From positions 1 through 40,756 of the forward strand of contig SKJG01000075.1 in the NCBI GenBank assembly GCA_007116035.1: DNA of 40,756 bases, in the 5' to 3' direction. The notes below the pieces were generated by a model, which saw only the letters and a list, made by a program, of their open reading frames with translations, searched no databases and was not told where the DNA came from. Shown piece by piece: positions 15,665-23,852 of this stretch (its first letter is position 1; each line of letters opens with the position of its first letter). This stretch comes from Thioalkalivibrio sp. (GTDB lineage Bacteria; Pseudomonadota; Gammaproteobacteria; Ectothiorhodospirales; Ectothiorhodospiraceae). A program made the translations under genes and the position numbers.

Positions 15665-16760
15665 ATGGAACTGAATCCGTACTACTCCAATATTGCCGAC
15701 CTCCAAGGCCGCCTCGAAGGCCTTAGGGGGTATCTTTGACTTCGCTGCGCGGGAAGAGCGGCTGGAAGAGATCCTGCGTGAACTCGAGGCACCCGACGTC
15801 TGGAACGACCCGGAGCGCGCGCAGGGGCTAGGGCGGGAACGCGCGCAGCTGGAGGCCGTGGTCCTCAACATCCGTGAGATCGAAGGCGAGCTCAATGACA
15901 GCCTGGGTCTCCTGCAATTGGCGGAGGCCGATGACGACAGCGAGACCGTCGCCGCGATCGATACCGATCTGGCCAGGTTGAACGCTCGCGTCGAGGAACT
16001 CGAGTTCCGGCGTATGTTCGCCGGCGAGATGGATCCGTCGAACGCTTTTCTGGACGTCCAGGCCGGCTCCGGCGGCACCGAGGCACAGGACTGGGCGAAC
16101 ATGCTGCTGCGCATGTACCTGCGCTGGGGTGAGCGTCGCGGTTTCAAGGCCGAGGTGATCGAGCTCTCCGAGGGTGAGGTGGCTGGTATCAAAAGTGCGA
16201 CCGTGCGCTTCGAGGGTGAATACGCCTTTGGCTGGCTGCGCACCGAGACCGGCGTACACCGCCTGGTGCGCAAATCGCCCTTCGATTCGGGTAATCGACG
16301 CCATACCTCTTTTGCCGCGGTCTTTGTCTCGCCCGAGGTCGACGATTCCTTCGAGATCGACATCAACCCGGCGGACCTGAAGGTGGACACCTACCGGGCG
16401 AGCGGCGCTGGCGGCCAGCACGTGAATCGCACCGAATCCGCGATCCGGATCACGCACATGCCTTCGGGCATCGTTGTTGCCTGCCAGAATGACCGCTCCC
16501 AGCACAAGAACCGCGACACGGCAATGAAGCAGCTCAAGGCCAAGCTTTACGAGATGGAGATCCAGAAGCGCAATGCGGAGAAGCAGGCGGAGGAGGACGC
16601 CAAATCGGACATCGGTTGGGGCAGCCAGATCCGTTCCTACGTACTCGATCAGTCACGGATCAAGGACTTGCGTACGGGTATTGAAGTGGGAAATACACAG
16701 GCAGTGCTGGATGGCGATCTCGATCCGTTCATCGAAGCCAGCCTCAAGAGCGGACTCTGA
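15665..16760 (+). CDS. prfB: Peptide chain release factor 2 with programmed +1 frameshift
   Basis: RF2 ends translation at UGA and UAA. The protein of 364 residues is encoded in two frames: 24 codons from ATG 15665 reach an in-frame TGA at 15737, and a +1 shift continues to 16760. The shift site is the classical one, so low RF2 raises its own synthesis. The stop-recognition tripeptide SPF (in [12 protein letters not shown]) and the catalytic GGQ (about 249-251) are present, and the length matches E. coli RF2 (365). lysS follows after 6 bases, the usual arrangement. Confidence 0.97.
15725..15740 (+). promoter_or_regulatory. RF2 autoregulatory frameshift signal
   Basis: AGGGGG (15725-15730), a TAT spacer, slippery CTT (15734-15736) and stop TGA followed by C reproduce the known prfB element. 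The internal Shine-Dalgarno-like sequence, three bases before CTT, pulls the ribosome into the +1 frame. Confidence 0.97.
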
Positions 16761-16766
16761 CAAAGA

Positions 16767-18260
16767 ATGAACGCCCCGGAATTTGACGAGAACCGGCTCA
16801 TCGCGCAACGGCGCGACAAGCTCTCCGCGCTACGCCAGGAGGGGTCTGCGTATCCCAACGACTTTCGTCGGGACGCACTGGCCGCCGATCTGCATGGCAA
16901 ACATGGCGATACGGAACCCGGTGAACTGCAGGCGGCGGAGATCGAGGTCGCGGTGGCCGGGCGCATGCTCGGCAAACGCGTGATGGGCAAGGCCAGCTTC
17001 GCAACCCTGCGCGACATGTCCGGGGACATCCAGCTGTTTGTCCAGCGCGATTCGCTTCCCGAGGGCATTTACCCTGCGTTCAAGCAGTGGGATCTCGGCG
17101 ACGTGCTCGGCGCGCGGGGAACGCTGTTCAAGACCCGTACCGGCGAGCTGTCGATCCAGGTGCGGGAGTTGCGGCTGCTGACGAAGAGCCTGCGCCCGCT
17201 GCCGGAGAAATTCCACGGTCTGTCCGACCTGGAGACGCGCTACCGTCAGCGCTATGTCGATCTGATCACTTCCGAGGAGACGCGTGCCCTGTTCCGCAAG
17301 CGCACCCGGATCATCCAGTATATCCGCGACTACTTTACGGACGCCGGATTCCTGGAGGTCGAGACGCCGATGATGCAGGCGATCCCCGGTGGCGCCACGG
17401 CACGTCCGTTCGTCACTCACCACAATGCCCTGGGGATGGATCTGTTTCTGCGCATCGCCCCGGAGTTGTACCTGAAAAGGCTTGTCGTCGGCGGTTTCGA
17501 GAAGGTCTTCGAGATCAACCGCAACTTCCGGAACGAGGGCCTCTCCACCCGGCACAATCCCGAGTTCACGATGCTCGAGTTCTACGAGGCCTTCGTGACC
17601 CACCACGAACTGATGGACCGTACGGAGGAACTGGTGCGCGGTCTGTGCGCGGATGTACTCGGAACCACGGTGATCGAATACCAGGGTGAGAGCCACGATT
17701 TCGGCCGGTCGTTCGCGCGCATGACCGTGCGCGAGGCCATCGTCGCCTTCAACCCGGAGATCGCGGATGCAGACCTGGAGGATGCGGAGCGCATGCGCGC
17801 CCACTGCGATCGGCTCGGTATCCCGCTGAAGCCGGGTTATGGTCTCGGAAAGCTCTGGATCGAGGTCTTCGAAAAGACCGTGGAGACGGGGCTTCGCGAT
17901 CCGACCTTCATCACCGCCTATCCCACCGAGGTTTCACCGCTGGCCCGACGCAATGACGCCGATCCCTTCGTGACCGATCGCTTCGAGTTTTTCGTCGGTG
18001 GGCGCGAGATCGCCAACGGCTTCTCCGAGTTGAACGACCCGGAAGACCAGGCGGAGCGGTTTCGCAGCCAGGTCGTGGAGAAGGAAGCCGGCGACCTGGA
18101 GGCGATGCATTACGACGCCGACTACATCCGGGCCCTGGAATACGGCTTGCCCCCCACGGCGGGCGAGGGCATCGGCATCGACCGCCTCGTGATGCTGCTC
18201 ACCGATTCCCCGTCGATCCGCGACGTTCTGCTGTTCCCGCATCTGCGTCCCGAGACCTGA
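16767..18260 (+). CDS. lysS: Lysyl-tRNA synthetase, class II
   Basis: A 497-residue cytoplasmic enzyme that charges tRNA-Lys. The N-terminal OB-fold anticodon domain (about 55-150) precedes the class II core, with motif 1 around [16 protein letters not shown], motif 2 [11 protein letters not shown] and motif 3 [12 protein letters not shown] near the C-terminus. Length is normal for bacterial LysRS. It starts 6 bases after prfB and is surely cotranscribed with it. Confidence 0.97.
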   Translation: MNAPEFDENRLIAQRRDKLSALRQEGSAYPNDFRRDALAADLHGKHGDTEPGELQAAEIEVAVAGRMLGKRVMGKASFATLRDMSGDIQLFVQRDSLPEGIYPAFKQWDLGDVLGARGTLFKTRTGELSIQVRELRLLTKSLRPLPEKFHGLSDLETRYRQRYVDLITSEETRALFRKRTRIIQYIRDYFTDAGFLEVETPMMQAIPGGATARPFVTHHNALGMDLFLRIAPELYLKRLVVGGFEKVFEINRNFRNEGLSTRHNPEFTMLEFYEAFVTHHELMDRTEELVRGLCADVLGTTVIEYQGESHDFGRSFARMTVREAIVAFNPEIADADLEDAERMRAHCDRLGIPLKPGYGLGKLWIEVFEKTVETGLRDPTFITAYPTEVSPLARRNDADPFVTDRFEFFVGGREIANGFSELNDPEDQAERFRSQVVEKEAGDLEAMHYDADYIRALEYGLPPTAGEGIGIDRLVMLLTDSPSIRDVLLFPHLRPET

Positions 18261-18726
18261 TCCTCCATCCCAGCTCCGCGCTTGGGTCCGGGGATTGCTT
18301 TTCGGAGCGCGGTGGCTTGCCAGCGCTTTGGGCACGAGGGCGCGTCATGGGGCCGAAAGCGGGGGCAAGCTCCCGGAGTCCGGATGAGCACCCCCGTTTT
18401 CGCGTTAAACTGGGCCCGAAATCCTCTCGGGAGTCGAGGCATGGGTGGGTGGGGATGTCCGCACGAGGTTCGTGGTGAATGCCAGCGGGTGCTGGGCAGG
18501 ACCTGCGAGCCCGGAATGAAGGGGTGCGTGCTGGCGGGCCGCTTCCTGTTCAGCGATGCGGCGAAGAACACGCCGAGGGTATTGCGGGACAAGGACGGTT
18601 CGGGGCCGCGGGAGCCCGATTCGGGCCGTAAGCGCCAACGGCAATGACAGATGGGACAGTTCGGTTCCACATGGGTTGGCCGATTGAGGTGGCCCGCGGC
18701 GGCCCACCCACGCGGGAGCCGCAATA
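18261..18726. other. Intergenic region with a palindromic repeat
   Basis: A 466-base gap without a supported gene. The left part is the repeat described at 18304-18381. The remainder has no recognisable coding or RNA structure; frames on the minus strand are arginine/proline-rich shadow reading. Confidence 0.45.
18304..18381. repeat. Long palindromic repeat, copy B
   Basis: GGAGCGCGGTGGCTTGCC...GCGCTTTGG (18304-18332) pairs imperfectly with CCGAAAGCGGGGGCAAGCTCCCGGAGTCC (18353-18381). It is closely related to the element at 19507-19584. Confidence 0.6.
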
Positions 18727-19464
18727 GTGACCCTTCTCTTCCAGCGCTCCCCGCGATTGATCTGCCTCGATGCGGCAGGGACGCTGTTTCGCGTGCGGGG
18801 ATCGGTCGGGACCATCTATGCGGAGATCGCCGTGGCACATGGGCTGCCCGATCAGGAGGACCTCGCGCAGGTACTCGAGCAACGGTTCAGGACCGTTTTC
18901 CCGGCGATGCCTGCACCCGTCTACCGGCTCGGCGACCGTGTTCACAATGACAGCGTGGATCGCGAGTGGTGGCGCCTGTTGGTGGCTCGGGTGCTGGAAG
19001 GGCTGGGACCCCTGTCCTTCCTGGATTATTTCGATGACGTCTATGCCGTCTTTGCCGATCCTTCGGTGTGGGAGCTCTACCCGGAGGTGGCAGGGGTGCT
19101 GGAAGACCTGAGACGCAGGGGACTGCGGCTCGCCATCGTTTCCAATTTCGATGCACGGCTGCACCCGGTCTGTCAGGGATTGGGGCTGACTGCGGCGGTG
19201 GACGCGATCGTGATCGCATCTGAGGTGGGGGTGGCCAAGCCCGGGCCGGGGATCTTCCATGCCGTCGTACAGCGGTTCGGACTGCCGCCGTCAGCGGCCT
19301 TGCATGTGGGTGACTCGCTCGACGAGGATGCCCAGGGGGCGTTGTCCGCCGGACTCCTTGCGGTGCATCTGCAGCGGGACGGGGACGCCGGTTCGGTGGC
19401 GCTTCCGCCCGGTGTCCGGGTGATCCGGGATCTGCGCGAACTGCCCGCCATGACGGGGGTGTGA
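18727..19464 (+). CDS. HAD-superfamily hydrolase, HDHD3/DREG-2-like
   Basis: A 245-residue haloacid dehalogenase-fold phosphatase. Motif I is LDAAGTLF with the nucleophile Asp15; the usual second Asp is Ala17, as in the HDHD3/DREG-2 branch. Motif II is VSNFD, motif III the Lys of VAKPGPGIF, and motif IV HVGDSLDED. A helical cap domain lies between motifs I and II. The substrate is unknown. The GTG start at 18727 has GGGAG about nine bases upstream. Loss of the second Asp weakens general-acid catalysis in theory, so the reaction should not be assumed to be ordinary phosphatase. Confidence 0.85.
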   Translation: MTLLFQRSPRLICLDAAGTLFRVRGSVGTIYAEIAVAHGLPDQEDLAQVLEQRFRTVFPAMPAPVYRLGDRVHNDSVDREWWRLLVARVLEGLGPLSFLDYFDDVYAVFADPSVWELYPEVAGVLEDLRRRGLRLAIVSNFDARLHPVCQGLGLTAAVDAIVIASEVGVAKPGPGIFHAVVQRFGLPPSAALHVGDSLDEDAQGALSAGLLAVHLQRDGDAGSVALPPGVRVIRDLRELPAMTGV

Positions 19465-19506
19465 CTCGAGCAGCCGCAAGCCCTCGGCAGCGGCAGCGCT
19501 GACTCT

Positions 19507-19584
19507 GGAGTGCGGTGACTTGCTCCCGCTTTGCGGCGTGGTGCGGGCCCGGGGGCCGAAAGCGGGAGCAAGCTCCCGCACTCC
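19507..19584. repeat. Long palindromic repeat, copy C
   Basis: GGAGTGCGGTGACTTGCTCC-CGCTTTG (19507-19533) pairs with CCGAAAGCGGGAGCAAGCTCC-CGCACTCC (19556-19584). It stands between two convergent genes and could act as a two-way transcription barrier. Confidence 0.7.
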
Positions 19585-19602
19585 ATAGGGCGGGGGTGCT
19601 CG

Positions 19603-21651
19603 TTAATGCGCTTCGGCACGTCCGTTGTAGGCCTGTGCCAGGCGGGTCTGGACATCGTGGGGTGCCGGCTCGTAATCGCCTCCCGACACCACGAACTCGC
19701 TGTCCCCGGCACAGATCGACTTCAGCCGGGCCTCGAACCCGTCCATTTCGGCCAGCGGTATCAGGGCATGGATCTCGGTCCAGCCGGGACTCGGGCTGTC
19801 GGTCCCGGTGACGCGGCCGCGGCGGCTGGAGAATTCCCCGCTGATCTCGCCGAAGTGCCGTTCCGCCGCCTTGACGCTGACGTTCACGAGCGGTTCCAGC
19901 ACCACCGGCCTGGCGCCTCGCGTCGCCTCGAGGGTGGCGTTCTTTGCGGCGAGAGAGAACGAGATTTCGTTGGAATCCACCGCATGGTGCTTGCCATCGA
20001 CGATGGTCACGCGCAGATCCTGGATTGGGTAACCGGCCAGGGCACCGTCTTCCAGAGCCTGCATCACCCCCTTCTGCACCGCGCTCATGAAGTTGCCCGG
20101 GATCGCACCTCCCTTGACCTCGTCCTGGAACTCGAACCCCGCACCGCGTGGTAATGGCTCCACCCGCAGCGCGACCTCGCCGAACTGTCCGGAACCGCCA
20201 CTCTGCTTCTTGTGACGGTAACGGGCTTCGGCGGAGCCGGTGATGGTCTCACGGTACGGCACCTCGGGGGCAGCGGTGTCGAGCTGAAGATTCCAGCGCC
20301 CAGAGAGTTGATCCATCAGTAACTTCAGGTGCAGTTCCCCTAGGCCACGGACTACCGTTTGGCGCGTCTGGGGCTCGAAACCCACTTCGAGGCAAGGATC
20401 CTCGTCGAGCATGCGGGGCAGGGCTTCGGACAGCTTCTGCTCGTCACCATGCTTGCGTGGCAGCAGCGCCAGCCCAAAGACGGGTTTCGGGAACGGCGGC
20501 GGGACCAGGTGGAAGTAGTCCTCGTCATGGGAATCATGCAGCACCGCATCCCTGTGAAGTTCATCCACGCGGGCCACTGCGCAGATGTCTCCGGGAACGC
20601 CACGTGGCGTCTCGGTCTGATTGCGCCCCTGCAGGCGGAGCAGGTGGGAAATCTTGAACGGCTTTCTGGCGTCACCGATGAACAACGGGGTGTTCGGGGT
20701 CACGGTACCCTGATGAATGCGGAACAGTGCGAGATGACCGCGGAAGGGGTCGTTTTGCACCTGGAACACATGGGCAATCACGTGGCGGTCCGGATCCGGG
20801 ACGACCTCGACGGGCTTCGACGCGGCGCCCTCGCCCTTGACGAAGTGCGGCGGGTTGCCCTCGGTGGGATCCGGCATCAGACGCCCGAGGATATCCAGCA
20901 GCTCGCGAATCCCGGCACCGGTCTGCGCGGAGACGAAGCAGACCGGGATGAGGTGACCCTCGCGCAGCGCCTGTTCAAATGGGTCATGCAGCTGTTCAGG
21001 ATCCAGGGACTGCCCCTGTTCCAGGTAACGCGCCATCAGGTCCTCATCCAATTCGACGACCTGGTCCACGATCGCCTCGTGGGCACCCGCCACGCTGGAA
21101 AACGCGGTTGTCGCGGACTCGTCGGGACTGAAGAAGCAATCGATCACCCCAGCGCCACCCGGAGCCGGCAGGTTGATCGGCAGGCACTCCGGACCGAAGC
21201 TGTCGGTGATGCTGCGCATGAGGTCGCCGAGATCCTCGCCGGCGGCGTCGATGCGGTTGACGATGATCATGCGGCACTTGTCGGCGGCGGCATCCATCAC
21301 TTTGCGGCTGACGGCCTCGATCCCGGCGGACGCGTTGATGACCAGGGCCGCGGTTTCCACGGCAGGCAGGGCGAGCAGGGCCCGACCGAGCAGATCCGGT
21401 AGTCCGGGGGTGTCCAGGAGATTGATCCAATGCCCTGCCCATTCCATGTGCGCGAGGGTGGTGCTCAGCGAATGCCCCATGGCCTTTTCCAGGGGATCCT
21501 GGTCGCTCAGCGTGTCGCCGCGCTCGACCTGACCGGGGGTTTTGATTTCCCCCGCGGCTGCCAGAAGGGCCTCCAGCAGGGTGGTCTTGCCGCTGCCGGC
21601 GTGGCCGAGGAGGGCCACATTACGAATGTCGTGTACTGCGGTCGGAGTCAT
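19603..21651 (-). CDS. EF-G-like translational GTPase (FusA2 type)
   Basis: A 682-residue paralogue of elongation factor G with the full five-domain layout. G1 is GHAGSGKT (16-23), G3 DTPGLPD (80-86) and G4 NRID (132-135). The switch I RGITI of true EF-G is replaced by an AMGHSLST sequence, and the catalytic His after DTPG is Leu84. The domain IV YRHKKQSGGSGQFGEV and domain V GDSEFVV regions are kept. These changes place it with the FusA2/EF-G-like group, some of which bind GTP without ribosome-stimulated hydrolysis. The gene stands apart from the usual rpsL-rpsG-fusA-tuf operon. ATG 21651 was preferred to the adjacent GTG 21654. The exact role is unknown. Confidence 0.9.
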   Translation of the reverse strand: MTPTAVHDIRNVALLGHAGSGKTTLLEALLAAAGEIKTPGQVERGDTLSDQDPLEKAMGHSLSTTLAHMEWAGHWINLLDTPGLPDLLGRALLALPAVETAALVINASAGIEAVSRKVMDAAADKCRMIIVNRIDAAGEDLGDLMRSITDSFGPECLPINLPAPGGAGVIDCFFSPDESATTAFSSVAGAHEAIVDQVVELDEDLMARYLEQGQSLDPEQLHDPFEQALREGHLIPVCFVSAQTGAGIRELLDILGRLMPDPTEGNPPHFVKGEGAASKPVEVVPDPDRHVIAHVFQVQNDPFRGHLALFRIHQGTVTPNTPLFIGDARKPFKISHLLRLQGRNQTETPRGVPGDICAVARVDELHRDAVLHDSHDEDYFHLVPPPFPKPVFGLALLPRKHGDEQKLSEALPRMLDEDPCLEVGFEPQTRQTVVRGLGELHLKLLMDQLSGRWNLQLDTAAPEVPYRETITGSAEARYRHKKQSGGSGQFGEVALRVEPLPRGAGFEFQDEVKGGAIPGNFMSAVQKGVMQALEDGALAGYPIQDLRVTIVDGKHHAVDSNEISFSLAAKNATLEATRGARPVVLEPLVNVSVKAAERHFGEISGEFSSRRGRVTGTDSPSPGWTEIHALIPLAEMDGFEARLKSICAGDSEFVVSGGDYEPAPHDVQTRLAQAYNGRAEAH

Positions 21652-21805
21652 CACACATTTCCGTTTGGATAAACTGGTCGAATTCTGGCGTGTCGCTCAT
21701 GCCCTGACAACGGAAACGCTGCGTCCCCGCCCAACGGCACGGGAGGATGCTCCGGGGGAAGCCCGGGGCCGAACCGGTGGTATGCGCAACCCGCCTTTCC
21801 GAACG

Positions 21806-21970
21806 TCAGAAATAACCGTCGAGGCGCAGGTAGCCGATCACGAACAGGAGCGACAGCACGCCGGCGATCACGTAAAGGGTATTCGAAAGCTTCCGGTTGT
21901 TGGGCCGGCTGAAGAAGGCGGCCCAGAGCGACAGAAGGATCAGCACCACAAAGAAGAAAAGGAAACGCAT
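21806..21970 (-). CDS. Small two-helix membrane protein
   Basis: A 54-residue protein with two membrane helices (about 3-20 and 30-46) joined by a basic loop SRPNNRKL, ending in LRLDGYF. Its start lies 5 bases after the ygfZ stop, so it is translated from the same transcript. The hydrophobic pattern and clean loop make it a real gene, but I do not recognise a family. Confidence 0.65.
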   Translation of the reverse strand: MRFLFFFVVLILLSLWAAFFSRPNNRKLSNTLYVIAGVLSLLFVIGYLRLDGYF

Positions 21971-21975
21971 GGCTC

Positions 21976-23025
21976 TCAGGCACTCCCTGGGATCGTATAG
22001 GGAAGCGGAATCACGTGCGCGACGGAGCCATCGGGACTGCCCCAGCGCAAGGGTTCCTCCGCGGCGGCGATCTGCACCACCGCAAGCGCGGCGTAGAGGC
22101 CGTCAGGGTGCATGACCGCATCGACGATTTCGCCGTCGGGCTGGCCCGGATCGCCACTGGCGCGGTAGACCGGGCTGCCGGGCAGCGGGCGTTCCTGGCA
22201 CTCGATGGCCAACCGGAACATCCGCCGCTTCAGCTTGCCGAGATAATGCATGCGCGCCACCACTTCCTGACCCGGGTAACAACCCTTCTTGAAACTGATC
22301 CCATTCAGGGCGTGCAGGTTCACCATCTGCGGGACGAATGCCTCGCTGGTTTCCGGATAGATGGTCGGCACTCCCGCGAGGATGTCCAGCAGGCGCCAGC
22401 CCTGGGGTCCCACCGGCGCACTGTGCACATTCAAGTCGTTCCATAGCGATTGGCAGGCATCGATTTCGCCGGCGAATTCGAAGCGTGGGTGCACCATGTG
22501 CGGCACCCGAACCACGCTGACACCCTTGTGGCTCAGCACGTCCTGGATTTCCGCAGGAAAGGCACCGAGGGCATTGGCGAGCTGCTGCTCCGCCGTGGGC
22601 CCGGACAGGCCGAAGCGGATGCGAGAGTCTTCCGCGTTCTCGATCACCACCTCGGCCCGCATCACGAACATTGCCAGCCGCTTGCGCACCGTTTCCACCT
22701 GCCCCGGATTCATCTCCAGCAAATAGGCGTCACGGTCCAGCATGACCCGGAACACGGCGTAGGCACGACCCTTGGGGCTGGAGAAGCTGGACAGCTGGGA
22801 GCGGGTCTCACTGACCTCGCGGATGTCATTGCCGAATTGTCCCTGTAGAAAGGACTGCGCATCCTTGCCCCGCACCTCGAGCAGGCCCCTGTGCGAAAGG
22901 TCGCAGATCACGTCGCCATTGACCGCCACGCGCCGTTCGCGCTCGGCGTTGCCGAAATCCCGCAGCAGGTCGCCTTCGAACTCGGCGCCCACATCGATCA
23001 GGTGTCTTTTCCAGTCGTCGCGCAT
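21976..23025 (-). CDS. ygfZ: Folate-binding Fe-S cluster repair protein YgfZ
   Basis: A 349-residue protein of the GcvT-like/YgfZ family, which with tetrahydrofolate maintains Fe-S enzymes such as the MiaB methylthiotransferase. The diagnostic motif KGCYPGQEVVAR, with its essential Cys, is present in the C-terminal part. ATG 23025 with GAGGAAG upstream was chosen; the 13 extra codons of the longer frame lack a ribosome site. It is divergent from sdhC (115 bases between starts) and cotranscribed with the 54-residue membrane protein. Placement beside sdh suggests service to SdhB, but this is inference. Confidence 0.93.
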   Translation of the reverse strand: MRDDWKRHLIDVGAEFEGDLLRDFGNAERERRVAVNGDVICDLSHRGLLEVRGKDAQSFLQGQFGNDIREVSETRSQLSSFSSPKGRAYAVFRVMLDRDAYLLEMNPGQVETVRKRLAMFVMRAEVVIENAEDSRIRFGLSGPTAEQQLANALGAFPAEIQDVLSHKGVSVVRVPHMVHPRFEFAGEIDACQSLWNDLNVHSAPVGPQGWRLLDILAGVPTIYPETSEAFVPQMVNLHALNGISFKKGCYPGQEVVARMHYLGKLKRRMFRLAIECQERPLPGSPVYRASGDPGQPDGEIVDAVMHPDGLYAALAVVQIAAAEEPLRWGSPDGSVAHVIPLPYTIPGSA

Positions 23026-23139
23026 CGCTTGCTTCCTCGCGGTGTAGCTATACTGTGGAACCAACCTCGGCCATAGTAGACGAAGAAATCAACGGGCGTC
23101 AGGTAGGCTCACGGCGCGCGTGACGAAGAGGAGAAATGC

Positions 23140-23517
23140 ATGGCCAGCCAGGTACGTCCGGTCTTCCTTGATTTGACCAAGATCAGTCTTCCCATCAATG
23201 CCCTGGTCTCGATCCTCCACCGTATCACCGGGGTTCTGCTCATTCTCTCCATCCCAATGGTTTTATGGCTCTTCGGTCGTTCGCTCGCGGATCCCGGGGG
23301 ATTCGCGCAGGCCGTGGATGTGCTTCGACACCCGCTGGGACTGATGGTCCTTCTCGCCTGGCTGTGGCTCCTGATGCATCATTTCTTCGTCGGAATCCGG
23401 TTTCTGCTGGTGGAGATCGGCATCGGCGAGACGCGTGAGGGCGGGCGCCAGACGGCCTGGTCTGCGTTGATCGCCGGGGTGGTCGCCGCGGTCCTGCTCT
23501 GGGTATTGTTCCTATGA
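23140..23517 (+). CDS. sdhC: Succinate dehydrogenase cytochrome b556 subunit
   Basis: A 125-residue inner-membrane protein with three helices that anchors SdhAB and helps bind haem b and quinone. RPVFLDLTKISLPINALVSI and LHRITGVLL are conserved N-terminal features; His in HHFFVGIRFL is the probable haem ligand. GAGGAG precedes the ATG. It is first in the operon and its stop overlaps sdhD by four bases. Confidence 0.94.
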   Translation: MASQVRPVFLDLTKISLPINALVSILHRITGVLLILSIPMVLWLFGRSLADPGGFAQAVDVLRHPLGLMVLLAWLWLLMHHFFVGIRFLLVEIGIGETREGGRQTAWSALIAGVVAAVLLWVLFL

Positions 23518-23852
23518 GCCTCCTGAGCGGGCAGCGCGCCTGGCTGCTGCAGCGGGTTACCGCCATCTATGCCGGTCTCTACGTCTTCCTTGCGATTGCG
23601 GTGCTACTGGCGCGGCCACCAGTGGATCACGGTGCCTGGGTTGCCCTGATCACGCATCCGGTGGTCTGGCTGGCCACCGTGGCATTCATCCTTCTAATGC
23701 TGCTGCACGCCTGGATCGGGCTGCGCGACGTGATCCTCGATTACGTTCGACCCGTGTCCGTGCGGCTGACGGCCTTGGTGGTCGTGGCAGTGGTATTTCT
23801 GCTGCTCGGCTTCTGGGCACTGTGGATCCTGATCGAGGCGGCACTGACATGA
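23514..23852 (+). CDS. sdhD: Succinate dehydrogenase membrane anchor subunit
   Basis: A 112-residue protein with three membrane helices. LQRVTAIYAGLYVF and LLHAWIGLRDVILDYV are family signatures, the His probably being the second haem ligand and the Asp-Tyr pair lining the quinone site. It overlaps sdhC (ATGA) and sdhA (ATGA), so the three are translationally coupled. Confidence 0.94.
   Translation: MSLLSGQRAWLLQRVTAIYAGLYVFLAIAVLLARPPVDHGAWVALITHPVVWLATVAFILLMLLHAWIGLRDVILDYVRPVSVRLTALVVVAVVFLLLGFWALWILIEAALT

Noticed and set aside
15665-15739. In-frame TGA suggesting that prfB is a pseudogene
   Set aside because: The AGGGGG-TAT-CTT-TGA-C context is the known programmed frameshift site, and the rest of the protein is intact.
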